Shown piece by piece: positions 1 to 7,372 of a DNA stretch of 10,455 bases; position 1 is the stretch's first letter; every line of letters starts with the position of its first letter. Below the pieces are notes generated by a model. That model was not told the origin of the DNA. It was given only the letters and a program-made list of their open reading frames with translations, and ran no database searches. The stretch spans positions 1-10,455 of the forward strand of contig JAHEDN010000052.1 of NCBI GenBank assembly GCA_024641225.1, in the 5' to 3' direction. The translations under genes and the position numbers were made by a program. The stretch is from Burkholderiales bacterium (lineage in GTDB: Bacteria; Pseudomonadota; Gammaproteobacteria; Burkholderiales; Burkholderiaceae_F).

Positions 1-1379
1 CTGATTTCCAGGCTGTCCTGACCCGGGAGCTGAATTCCGACCAGCACGATCCGCCCCGACAGCGCCGCGAGCGCCATCGGTTCGCCGCGCAAGACGTCCT
101 CGTAAGCGATCCGCTGCGGCTGCCGATCGAGCGCGGGCAGTGCGCCCGGATCGAACAACTGGCTCGCGACGAGGTCGCCCTTCTGGATCGCCGGGCACGC
201 GGGCTGCGTGCGCGTGATCTCCTCGATCGTGTGGAAGCGAAGCTCTTCCGGCACGCCGGCTCGAGTGAAAGTGAGTCGCTGACGCACGACATCAGGCGGA
301 TTCACTTTTCCGCCGCCGCTGAACGCCTCCAGCGCGAGCGATGGCAGAGGGGTCGGCTCGCCGGCATTTTCTTCAGGCCCGGCAGGCACGATCACCAGCG
401 GCATCGAGCGCGCCACGCCGAGTCGCTCGCCGGCGCAGGCGATGCCCCAGTGCACGAGCAACGCAGCCAGTCGCGGCGCGATGCGTGGCCGTCCCTTGGC
501 CAACTCCTGCACGCCGACCACCACCGTCACGCGGTCCTTGACTGCTGCGAGTGCGCTGGCAAGGGCGGCGTCGGCAGCGTCGGGGCCGTCGGTGGCGAAG
601 GTGACGTCGAAGGCGACGGTGCGGGCCTTGGCGTCTGCGGCGCGGAGAATGAACTGCGCGTGCTCGGCGCGCCAGTCCGGACCGAACGGGCGGCCGATCG
701 CGGCGACCGTCTTCTCGTCGACGGCGGCCAGGACCACGGTGTCGCTCCAGGGCGCCTCCGCGCCGGGCAGCGCCGAGCTGAGCAGCATGGTTGCGGTCGC
801 GGTGCGCGTATCGAGTCCGAGCAGATCGAAGACGGATACCCACCCCCCCAGGAACACGACCATGCCGACGGCCACTGCGGCAATTCGCGCGCGCTGGCGC
901 CGCTGCATTTCGTCGGCAACGCTCGCGAAGCGCCTGCCTTGCACCGCCTCGGCCAGCGTGTTCAGGCTCTCGTTCAGCGCGCGGGGGTCGATGCGCAGCA
1001 TGTTGAGCGAGCGCAGCGCCTGCAGGTCCTCGGGCAGGCCGTCGACCGGCTCCTTGGCGCCTTCGACCAGCGCCACGATCACGCGCGGCTTGCCCGTGGC
1101 GGCACGCAGCGCAAGGGCACGCCGCACTTCCTCGCGCACCCAGTCGTCTCCGCGCATCCGCGCCTGCAGCATTTCCAGCCAGCGTGGGCCGACCACCACC
1201 ACGACCACGTCGGCGCTGGCCAGGTGTGTGTCGATCGCGGCGACGAAGTCGTCGCCGTAGCCGATGTCCTCGATGTCCGTGAAGACGTTCTCATCGCCGA
1301 AGTACTTGGCGAGCTCGCCGTGCAGCAGCTTGGCGGCAAGCGCACTGTCGTCGCGGCGATAACTGATGAAGACTTTCAC
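1..1379 (-). CDS. TIR-transmembrane-CHASE2 sensor protein (3' end outside the window)
   Basis: This is a membrane sensor with a cytosolic TIR domain, a class that often has NAD-cleaving or scaffold activity. The open frame has no stop through 459 codons and continues past the left edge. Residues 1-145 are a bacterial TIR domain opening with KVFISYRRDDS. DDWVREEVRRAL holds the likely catalytic Glu84 at the usual place. One hydrophobic helix lies at about 165-187. From about 190 a CHASE2 domain follows, with the typical strands VVLAAVDEKTV, RTVAFDVTF and GRIVLVGIQLPG. The rest of CHASE2, and any membrane helices usually found after it, are outside the window. The start is GTG at 1379-1377. An in-frame TGA lies upstream with no ATG between, and this start gives the canonical TIR N-terminus. 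The ribosome site is weak. It is divergent from the muramidase operon. The domain calls are firm; enzymatic activity is inferred. Confidence 0.9.
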   Translation of the reverse strand, partial: MKVFISYRRDDSALAAKLLHGELAKYFGDENVFTDIEDIGYGDDFVAAIDTHLASADVVVVVVGPRWLEMLQARMRGDDWVREEVRRALALRAATGKPRVIVALVEGAKEPVDGLPEDLQALRSLNMLRIDPRALNESLNTLAEAVQGRRFASVADEMQRRQRARIAAVAVGMVVFLGGWVSVFDLLGLDTRTATATMLLSSALPGAEAPWSDTVVLAAVDEKTVAAIGRPFGPDWRAEHAQFILRAADAKARTVAFDVTFATDGPDAADAALASALAAVKDRVTVVVGVQELAKGRPRIAPRLAALLVHWGIACAGERLGVARSMPLVIVPAGPEENAGEPTPLPSLALEAFSGGGKVNPPDVVRQRLTFTRAGVPEELRFHTIEEITRTQPACPAIQKGDLVASQLFDPGALPALDRQPQRIAYEDVLRGEPMALAALSGRIVLVGIQLPGQDSLEI

Positions 1380-1586
1380 GGGGTCCGGCGCAGTTCCCGT
1401 CGAGGATACGGGTCACCGGCAGATCGGCCCATCCCCAACAGGCGAGTCGGCCGCAGCTTCGAGGTCGGTGCCGGCGCGAGGCTTGACTGCATTGCGTGTC
1501 CCCTGTTACCGGGGATTCGTCCGTCATCGACGTCCCAACGACGGATGGCTGTGGCAGTCTTTGCGGTTCGTACGGAAGGAGGTCCT
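1380..1586. promoter_or_regulatory. Divergent intergenic region with two small inverted repeats
   Basis: This 207-base spacer separates the TIR-CHASE2 gene (leftward) from the muramidase operon (rightward), so it should hold promoters for both. A TTGACT at 1483-1488 resembles a -35 box, but the downstream -10 candidate near 1506-1512 is poor. Two neighbouring inverted repeats are visible: TCCCC/GGGGA at 1499-1503 and 1511-1515, and TCCGTC/GACGGA at 1520-1525 and 1540-1545. They could be an operator or leader structure. In a GC-rich sequence short repeats of this kind also arise by chance. Confidence 0.4.
1576..1582 (+). promoter_or_regulatory. Strong ribosome binding site of the muramidase gene
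   Basis: AAGGAGG is a near-perfect Shine-Dalgarno sequence. It lies 4 bases before ATG 1587 and 10 bases before the in-frame ATG 1593. Both spacings are tolerable, so translation may begin at either Met of MPMPAF. It is the strongest ribosome site among the complete genes here. Confidence 0.8.
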
Positions 1587-2201
1587 ATGCCCATGCCTGC
1601 CTTCGAAGCCGCATTGCCTTTCGTCCTGCGCTGGGAAGGAGGATTCGTCGACCACCCGAAGGATCCGGGCGGACGCACCAACAAGGGTGTGACGCAGCGC
1701 GTGTACGACACATGGCGCCGCCGCCAGGGGCTGCGTCAGCGTGACGTGAAGCTGATCGAGGAAGAGGAGGTGCAGCGGATCTACGAATCGGGGTACTGGA
1801 TCCCGCCGCGCTGCGACCTGCTGGCACGCCAGCTCGACCTGGTGCAGTTCGATACCGCCGTGAACATGGGACCGGGGCGCGCAGTGCGCCTGCTGCAGGG
1901 CGCAGTTGGCGCCGACGCCGACGGCGACTTCGGGCCGGCGACCGAGCGCGCGGTCGCCGCCTGTGAACCGGGCGAGGCGATCGTCCGCTACTGCGATGCC
2001 CGCGAGGCGTACTACCGCAGGCTGGTGCGCAACCGGCCGGAGCTCGGCGTGTTCCTCAAGGGCTGGCTGAACCGGCTCAACTCGCTGCGCCGCGAAGTCG
2101 GCCTGCCCGGCTTCGAGTCTGCAGCCGACTTCGATCTCGGCGACGCCGCATATATCGCGCGTATTCCGGATGTCGGCGAGGACGCCGCCTACGATTTCTG
2201 A
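1587..2201 (+). CDS. GH108-type lysozyme/N-acetylmuramidase with C-terminal peptidoglycan-binding-like domain
   Basis: The predicted 204-residue enzyme cleaves the glycan strands of peptidoglycan. The N-terminal half matches the glycoside hydrolase 108 (ZliS-like) family. LRWEGGFVDHPKDPGG carries the presumed catalytic Glu17 in the EGG motif, followed by TNKGVT at 31-36, and then QFDTAVNMGPGRAVRLLQ. The C-terminal part, about 105-190, with DGDFGPAT and the YYRRLVRNRPELGVFLKGW stretch, fits the PG_binding_3 domain that normally accompanies GH108. Length is normal for the family. There is no signal peptide or membrane segment, so reaching the wall would need a holin-like route, secretion by another system, or cell lysis; no holin is visible nearby. 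It is first in an operon with the hydrolase (22-base gap). A phage origin is possible for the family, but no other phage gene is present. Confidence 0.88.
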   Translation: MPMPAFEAALPFVLRWEGGFVDHPKDPGGRTNKGVTQRVYDTWRRRQGLRQRDVKLIEEEEVQRIYESGYWIPPRCDLLARQLDLVQFDTAVNMGPGRAVRLLQGAVGADADGDFGPATERAVAACEPGEAIVRYCDAREAYYRRLVRNRPELGVFLKGWLNRLNSLRREVGLPGFESAADFDLGDAAYIARIPDVGEDAAYDF

Positions 2202-2223
2202 TCCGACCGGCAGGAGAAACGGA

Positions 2224-3159
2224 ATGGCTCACGTCACGTTCATCCACGGCATCGCCAACAAGCCTCCCGCGCCGGACCTGCTGCGTATCTGGCGCGAGGC
2301 GCTCGCCAACTCCGCCGATCCGTTGCCGCTCGGCGACCTCGGCGTCACCACCTCGCTCGTCTACTGGGCGGACCTGCTGTACGAGAAGCCGGACGATGAC
2401 ATCTCGGCGCACGAGGGTGTGCTGGAGAACACCGCGCAGGCCGTCGACGGCGGCGGCGGAGCCGAGCCGCCGATTCCGCGAACGGAGAAGGAGAAGGCCT
2501 TCCTCGACGCCCTGCGCAGGCACATGACCGGCCTGTCCGATGCCGAGATCGCCGCCGAACCGCCGGCCGTGCCGGCGAATCCGCAAGGTGCGCTCGAGCG
2601 CGTGCCGCTGCCGTGGTTCCTGAAGAAGCCGGTCATGAACGCGCTGCTGCGCGACGTACATCACTACCTGTTCGACGTCGAGTTTGCACCGCCGGGCCGC
2701 CCGCCGGTGCGTATTCAGCAGACGATCCGCCGGCGCTTCCTCGAAACGCTGGGTGCGTCAGGGATCACCGCGCCGCACGTGGTGGTCTCGCACAGCATGG
2801 GCACCGTGATCGCGTACGACTGCCTGAAGCGCGTGGGCGGGTGCCCGCGTGTGGACGGTCTCATAACGCTCGGCAGCCCGCTGGGGCTCGACGAGATCCA
2901 GGACCAGTTGCAGCCCGAGTGGAGCCGGGACGACGGCTATCCGCACGAGCGGGTCGCCGGTGGCTGGGCCAACATATTCGACCGGCTCGACCCCGTATGC
3001 GGCTTCGATCCGGTGTTTGCCAACGACTTCCGCAAGTCGGGAACGCCCGCGGTCGACGACATCGCCGTGCAGAACGACGGCGCATGGCGGCACTCGATCA
3101 CCAAGTACCTGCGCCAGCGCGACGTCTGCCGTGCGCTGCGCGGTCTGCTGCATCTGTAG
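2224..3159 (+). CDS. Alpha/beta-fold serine hydrolase (lipase/esterase-like)
   Basis: This 311-residue protein has the alpha/beta hydrolase layout. The first strand and oxyanion turn are VTFIHGIANKP at 4-14. The nucleophile elbow is VVSHSMGTVIAYD with Ser191. TLGSPLG follows, an acid candidate lies in FDRLDPV (Asp253 or Asp256), and the catalytic His is probably His290 in WRHSITKYL. The elbow reads SxSxG rather than the common GxSxG. No signal peptide or transmembrane helix is seen, so it is probably cytosolic, and its substrate is unknown; the SHSMG...TLGSP pattern is shared by many lipases and PGAP1-like hydrolases. The ATG at 2224 has AGGAG at 2212-2216 with 7-base spacing and gives the natural N-terminus. 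An upstream in-frame ATG at 2170 overlaps the muramidase gene and is disfavoured. It is the middle gene of the operon, 11 bases before the protease gene. Confidence 0.85.
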   Translation: MAHVTFIHGIANKPPAPDLLRIWREALANSADPLPLGDLGVTTSLVYWADLLYEKPDDDISAHEGVLENTAQAVDGGGGAEPPIPRTEKEKAFLDALRRHMTGLSDAEIAAEPPAVPANPQGALERVPLPWFLKKPVMNALLRDVHHYLFDVEFAPPGRPPVRIQQTIRRRFLETLGASGITAPHVVVSHSMGTVIAYDCLKRVGGCPRVDGLITLGSPLGLDEIQDQLQPEWSRDDGYPHERVAGGWANIFDRLDPVCGFDPVFANDFRKSGTPAVDDIAVQNDGAWRHSITKYLRQRDVCRALRGLLHL

Positions 3160-3170
3160 CTTGGGGCGGG

Positions 3171-4766
3171 ATGGGCGAAGTGCAGACCATTGACGAGCTG
3201 CGCGCGCGGGCGTGCAGGGCGTTGTCGAAGTTGCGTCGCGCCTGCGGGGACGACGACGTTCGAGAAGCGCGGTCGCTGGTCGAGGCACTGCGCAACCAGC
3301 GTGACTACGAACTGATGGGAGAACTCGCCGAGGCGCTGAGCCGCTGTGATCCGAAGGACAGCAGGAACCGGCGGCTTTATGCGCAGTACCTGATCGACAC
3401 CGGCAAGGTCACCGCGGCGATCGATGTGCTGCAGCCATTGGCGCGGCGGACGCCCAAGGATCACTCCGAGTTCGCCGAGGTCGCGGGCCTGCTCGGCCGC
3501 TCGTACAAGCAGATCTTCATCGACGCCGGCGACAAGACCAGCGGGGCTGCGCGCGAGGCGCTCAGGAAAGCGATTGAAGCCTACCGCGGTCCATACGAGC
3601 GCGATCCACGAAGGGCGTGGCATGGCGTCAACCTAGTGGCGCTGCTCACGCGGGCGCGCTCGCTCGGCATGCGGGTGGCGCCCGGTCTCGATCCGCGGGC
3701 GGTCGCGGGACAGGTGGTGGCGATGCTGGAGAGCACGCCTGTGCAGGAGCGCGACGAGTGGTACCCGGCGATGCTCGCGGAGGCGTCGCTGGGTCTCGAC
3801 GACTGGGACGTGATCGACCGTCACGTCGAGCAGTACGTCGCGTCGCGCAGCGTGGAGGCGTTCCAGATCGCCGGAACGCTGCGCCAGTTCACCGAGGTAT
3901 GGGACCTGGAGAACCGCGACGAGCGGGGCCGCGCCCTGGTCGACATGCTGCGCGCGAAACTGCTGCGCCTGCAGGGCACCGAGGTCCGGCTCGCACCGGA
4001 CGAACTGGAGCGGGTGCGCGGCCAGCCGAAGCCGTACGAAGGACGGTTGGAGGCGATCCTCGGCACCTACGGCGCACAGACCTACCAGTGGTGGAAGACC
4101 GGCATCGAGCGCGCGGCTTCGGTCGCGGCGATCCGCCAGAAGATGGGCAACCGTATGGGAACCGGATTTCTAGTGCGTGCCGGCGACCTTGGCCGCGAGC
4201 CTGCCGACGAACTGCTCGTCCTGACCAACTTTCACGTGGTCAACGAGCACGGCGCCAACCAGGCTCTGCCGCCGGCGGAGGCGGAGGTTGTCTTCGAGGC
4301 AGCCGATCCCGGCAAGGCGTACGGAGTCGCGGGCATCGTCTGGAGTTCGCCGGTCGACCACCACGACTCTGCCCTGCTGCGGCTCGACACATCGGTGACC
4401 GGCATCGCGCCGCTGCCTATCGCCGCGGCGCTTCCGGTGCTCGACGAGACGGCGCGCGTCTACATCATCGGGCATCCCGGCGGCCGCGATCTCGCGTTCT
4501 CGTTCCAGGACAACGAACTGCTCGACCACGAGGGCTCGCCTGCGGGGCAACCGCAGATCCCGGGGGTGTGCCGCCTGCACTACCGCGCCCCGACCGAGGG
4601 CGGCAGCTCCGGCAGCCCGGTGTTCAATTCAAGGTTGTGGCAGGTGATCGCGCTGCATCACATGGGCGGCAGGATGGGTGTGCCCAGGCTGAACGGCAAG
4701 GCCGGCAGCTACGGTGCCAACGAGGGCATCTCGATGCAGTCGATCATCGCGGCGATGAAGCAATAG
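3171..4766 (+). CDS. TPR/DUF4071-like protein with C-terminal trypsin-like serine protease domain
   Basis: This 531-residue protein pairs an alpha-helical repeat region with a protease. Residues about 30-130 are TPR-like helices. Residues about 133-268 (AIEAYRGPYERDP, GVNLVALL, RDEWYPAMLAEASLGL) align by eye with the DUF4071 (MAP3K TRAFs-binding) part of the protein at 7373-9325. From about 320 a trypsin-like peptidase domain follows with a complete triad: His355 in LTNFHVV, Asp399 in DHHDSALL, and Ser480 in EGGSSGSPVF. RMGTGFLVR before the His and VIALHHMGG after the Ser are typical of this fold. There is no signal peptide, so it probably acts in the cytosol. The repeats may bind a partner or ligand and gate the protease, by analogy with other repeat-peptidase proteins in bacterial conflict systems. 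The ATG lies after a poor GGGGCGGG ribosome site, so translation may be coupled to the preceding gene 11 bases upstream. Confidence 0.87.
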   Translation: MGEVQTIDELRARACRALSKLRRACGDDDVREARSLVEALRNQRDYELMGELAEALSRCDPKDSRNRRLYAQYLIDTGKVTAAIDVLQPLARRTPKDHSEFAEVAGLLGRSYKQIFIDAGDKTSGAAREALRKAIEAYRGPYERDPRRAWHGVNLVALLTRARSLGMRVAPGLDPRAVAGQVVAMLESTPVQERDEWYPAMLAEASLGLDDWDVIDRHVEQYVASRSVEAFQIAGTLRQFTEVWDLENRDERGRALVDMLRAKLLRLQGTEVRLAPDELERVRGQPKPYEGRLEAILGTYGAQTYQWWKTGIERAASVAAIRQKMGNRMGTGFLVRAGDLGREPADELLVLTNFHVVNEHGANQALPPAEAEVVFEAADPGKAYGVAGIVWSSPVDHHDSALLRLDTSVTGIAPLPIAAALPVLDETARVYIIGHPGGRDLAFSFQDNELLDHEGSPAGQPQIPGVCRLHYRAPTEGGSSGSPVFNSRLWQVIALHHMGGRMGVPRLNGKAGSYGANEGISMQSIIAAMKQ

Positions 4767-4782
4767 TGCAGGTGTGCGACCG

Positions 4783-4798
4783 CGCGCCTGGGCGCGCA
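4783..4798. terminator. GC-rich hairpin between convergent genes
   Basis: GCGCGC-CTGG-GCGCGC forms a 6-bp, all-GC stem in the 61-base gap between the stop codons of the protease gene and the membrane-protein gene. Its position suits a bidirectional terminator. It lacks a T-run on either side, so it is not a standard intrinsic terminator and may simply reflect base composition. Confidence 0.3.
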
Positions 4799-4827
4799 CA
4801 TGGCGCGACCGGTGCCGAGGCGGTTGA

Positions 4828-6492
4828 TCACGCTGCGGCCAGATGTCCGACCAGCGCGCGCATTTCGCCGGCGGTGGGTCCGCTGACCTCGAAGAATCGC
4901 GCTGCTGGCGCCGCTGCACTGCGATTCGGCGAATTCTCGGCCAGGCCCGACCAGAGGCGTTCGAGCGTCGATTCGAGGAATGGCCGATCGGTGGTCGAGT
5001 CGATGACGAAGACTACGCGTCGGATGTCGATGGCATCGAGCAGCCGGCCGAGTTCGAAGATGCAGCCTTGGTTTGCCGCACTGAAGCTGCGCAGGTCCAT
5101 CAGCACAGCGTCGCTGTCTACGATCAAGCGCTGCATGGTCATCTGCCAGGTGTCGGCGCGGCAGAAGAACTCGGCGACGCGGAACCGCCCGTCGGGGTCC
5201 GGGCGGCGGTCAATCGCGGCGATGCGCATGGCGAGGTCCGCTGAGCCGGCGACGAACCTGCGCCTGAGTTGGCCCGCCAGGAACCCGAGGAACTCGTCCG
5301 GCTCGACCGCCGAGGTGACGAGGTCCGGGCCGGCGATCATCGCGATGTCCCCGCCGCGCAGCCAACGTCGGCGTAGGGCATCGAACAGCGGCTCGCTGCG
5401 CGCACCGAGCGCAAAGACGCGGAGCAGCAGGAGGCGGCGCGGCACGCTGGCCTTCGGCAGCCAGCGGTAGCCTGCAATGGCGGCGACCTTGTAGGCCATG
5501 AAGGCAACGAAGCCGCTCGCAATCCAGGTCCAGTGCTCGAACACGAGGCCGATCGAGTGGGTGACGCCAAAGAGAAGCACCATTGCGTCGAGGGTGATCG
5601 TCTCGTCGGACAATCGCCTTGCCGCGTATCTCGCGCCGAGCCACTTTAAGACGATCCACGCGCCGATCGCGAAGATCACGAAACCCGCCGCCATCATCCC
5701 CCAGAACACGGCGAGTCCGCCCAGTCCGAGTGTCGAGCCGATTTCGACTGCCGCCCGGAGGCTGGCATCGCCCGAACCGACGAGCGCCACCGCGAGTTGC
5801 GAACCCAAAACGGCGATGACGGCAAAGGCAAGCACGATCGGGCCGACCGCGCGGATGCGACGTGCGAGGAAGGTGTAGAGCAGCACAGTGGGCGGCGCGT
5901 TGGTCACCAGCCAATGCTGTGCGAGCTGCATCATTGTCAGCTCGGGGCTGCCCACCAGGGCCACCCCTGCGATCGCCGCGTACACCGCGAAGTAGGCCAG
6001 TGCAACGAGCAGGCGGGTCCGGCGGTCCGTGGCGGCGACCAGGCTGACGGCGATCGCGGCGGGCCAGAAGTAGGTCCAGCAGATCAGCGCGACCTTCACG
6101 GGTCCAATCTCCGGATCGCGCGTGGCGAGCAGCCACGCCGTCGTCATGACCGCAGCAAAGACGGCGATCGCTGCGGCGTAGACCCCGGCGGCACGCGATG
6201 CGCTTGCACCGGGCAGGGCGGTCGACAAGGCGGTTGCCGGACCGAGCAGTCTGAACGCGAGCGGCCGGGCCGGCGGCGCAATTTCCGTCGCGGCAGGAGG
6301 CGGTGTCTTGGGCGTTGCCTCGGCCGACTCGTTCATTCCGCCCAGCACCGCGCGGCGGTAAACCTTCAGCAGCAGAAGCGACACCGGAAAGGCGAGCGCC
6401 GCCGCGGCGAGCACCACGAAAGGCAGCGCGCCGGTCAGCGCGAGCGTGATGGGATCCGCAGTTTCGTGCACGGTTTGTACGCCTTGGATCAC
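4828..6492 (-). CDS. Polytopic membrane protein with cytosolic TIR/deoxyribosyltransferase-like C-terminal domain
   Basis: The protein is about 554 residues. The first 345 are mainly hydrophobic, with about 8-9 candidate helices near 14-42, 101-123, 131-153, 160-181, 198-212, 216-237, 250-282, 301-317 and 322-343, and a Pro/Ala-rich loop at 54-80. The soluble tail (352-554) has alternating strands and helices: LLLLRVFALG, IAMIAGPDLV, VLMDLRSF, GCIFELGRLL and RRVVFVID. The D...N.GC.FEL arrangement (Asp466, Glu480) recalls the DLT.NPNVWYELG motif of the protein at 7373-9325, placing the tail tentatively in the TIR/nucleoside-deoxyribosyltransferase-like group. I do not recognise a named family. 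The 5' end is uncertain: GTG at 6492 has no clear ribosome site, while an in-frame GTG at 6471 is preceded by AAGG and still keeps the first helix. It converges with the protease operon and is divergent from the exported LOG-like gene. Confidence 0.8.
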   Translation of the reverse strand: MIQGVQTVHETADPITLALTGALPFVVLAAAALAFPVSLLLLKVYRRAVLGGMNESAEATPKTPPPAATEIAPPARPLAFRLLGPATALSTALPGASASRAAGVYAAAIAVFAAVMTTAWLLATRDPEIGPVKVALICWTYFWPAAIAVSLVAATDRRTRLLVALAYFAVYAAIAGVALVGSPELTMMQLAQHWLVTNAPPTVLLYTFLARRIRAVGPIVLAFAVIAVLGSQLAVALVGSGDASLRAAVEIGSTLGLGGLAVFWGMMAAGFVIFAIGAWIVLKWLGARYAARRLSDETITLDAMVLLFGVTHSIGLVFEHWTWIASGFVAFMAYKVAAIAGYRWLPKASVPRRLLLLRVFALGARSEPLFDALRRRWLRGGDIAMIAGPDLVTSAVEPDEFLGFLAGQLRRRFVAGSADLAMRIAAIDRRPDPDGRFRVAEFFCRADTWQMTMQRLIVDSDAVLMDLRSFSAANQGCIFELGRLLDAIDIRRVVFVIDSTTDRPFLESTLERLWSGLAENSPNRSAAAPAARFFEVSGPTAGEMRALVGHLAAA

Positions 6493-6611
6493 GGGCCGGC
6501 AGCGACATCGATGGGTGGCCGAAAGCGACGATACTCATCGGTTCGACAGGGGACGCCGCGCGCCGACCGCGGTGGTCCTGGAGCCATCTTCGATTTCAAA
6601 GGGGGACGCGT
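6493..6611. promoter_or_regulatory. Divergent promoter spacer between membrane-protein gene and exported LOG-like gene
   Basis: This 119-base gap lies between two genes reading outward, so it should contain both promoters. It holds an 8-base palindrome CATCGATG at 6506-6513 and a GATACT at about 6529-6534 that loosely resembles a -10 box without a convincing -35 partner. No operator can be assigned. Confidence 0.35.
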
Positions 6612-7364
6612 ATGCTGATTTTCTTCTTCGAGGCTCGTGGCAGTGGCAGCAGATTCAGCGCTGTTCGACGCCTGCGTGCCGTGGTCTTCGCCGTGCTGTG
6701 GCTGGCGGCTGCCGGCGCAAGCCCTGCGGCGACAGTGACGGCATGTCGGCCCCCGCAGCAGATCGTCGAAGCGACCCCGGAGCGCGTGCGCAGCTTCTTC
6801 GCCAGTGACGGACGGCGGGTCGTGACCTTCCTCGGCTACTCGGGGGCCGGGTACGAGGACCGCGCCGCCATGCTCGCCCATGCCGAACGCATTCTGGACC
6901 AGCTCGATCCAGGCCGAACGCTCATCAACATCGGCGCGACCGCGGACGGGGTCGGGGCGATCTACGAAATCGCAAAGCGGCGCGGGTTCACCACCACGGG
7001 TATCGTTTCGATGGAGGCCAGGCGTGCTGCGGTTGCATTGTCGTCCTGCGTCGACACCGTGTTCTTCGTCGATGATGCAACCTGGGGCGGTTTCCTGCCC
7101 GGCACCCGAACGCTTTCGCCGACATCGGATGCAATGGTCGGAGTGAGCAAATGGCTCATTGCGATCGGTGGCGGAGAGGTCGCGCGCGACGAGTTCCTTC
7201 GCGCGAAGCAGCTGGGCCGCCGGGTGACCTTCATTCCTGCCGACATGAATCACCGGTTGGCGGTGATAAAGGCCGCGCATCGTGGGGCTGCGATGCCGGC
7301 GGACTTTCGCGGGGCGCTCGATGAGGCCCTGAGACAGGCGCGCGGCGTCGCAGCGGCGCGTTGA
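6612..7364 (+). CDS. Exported protein with LOG/SLOG-like Rossmannoid domain
   Basis: This is a 250-residue protein with a long N-region, an RR at 19-20 and a hydrophobic stretch at about 23-36 ending in ASPAA, which looks like a Sec-type signal peptide cleaved near residues 39-40. The mature part resembles the LOG (lysine decarboxylase-like) / SLOG fold. RVVTFLGYSGAGYEDR is the first strand and loop. TLINIGATADGVGAIYEIA is a glycine-rich loop and helix followed by RRGFTTTGIVS. WLIAIGGGEVARDEFLRAK matches the GGG..T..E..A segment of LOG-type proteins, then RRVTFIPAD. Cytosolic LOG and SLOG proteins bind or cleave nucleotides; export of such a fold is unusual. The ATG has AAAGGGGGA ending 5 bases upstream. 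Its stop lies 8 bases from the stop of the convergent TIR-like/SLOG gene. The LOG call is by motif only; a divergent Rossmann protein of other function, or an N-terminal anchor instead of a cleaved signal, remains possible. Confidence 0.75.
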   Translation: MLIFFFEARGSGSRFSAVRRLRAVVFAVLWLAAAGASPAATVTACRPPQQIVEATPERVRSFFASDGRRVVTFLGYSGAGYEDRAAMLAHAERILDQLDPGRTLINIGATADGVGAIYEIAKRRGFTTTGIVSMEARRAAVALSSCVDTVFFVDDATWGGFLPGTRTLSPTSDAMVGVSKWLIAIGGGEVARDEFLRAKQLGRRVTFIPADMNHRLAVIKAAHRGAAMPADFRGALDEALRQARGVAAAR

Positions 7365-7372
7365 ACGCGTTG

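Noticed and set aside
231..1586. Long plus-strand open frame continuing into the muramidase gene
   Set aside because: Its first part is antisense to the TIR-CHASE2 gene, is Arg/His/Ala-rich and matches no family. The real gene begins at 1587 with a strong ribosome site.
2077..2664. Minus-strand open frame across the muramidase/hydrolase junction
   Set aside because: It is low-complexity and Arg-rich, and antisense to two genes with clear motifs.
3617..5470. Long plus-strand open frame of 617 codons
   Set aside because: It overlaps the protease gene in another frame and then runs antisense to the membrane-protein gene. Its composition is typical of a GC-rich shadow frame.
5210..6538. Minus-strand open frame in another frame of the membrane-protein gene
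   Set aside because: It is highly Arg-rich and lacks the membrane helices and motifs seen in the chosen frame.
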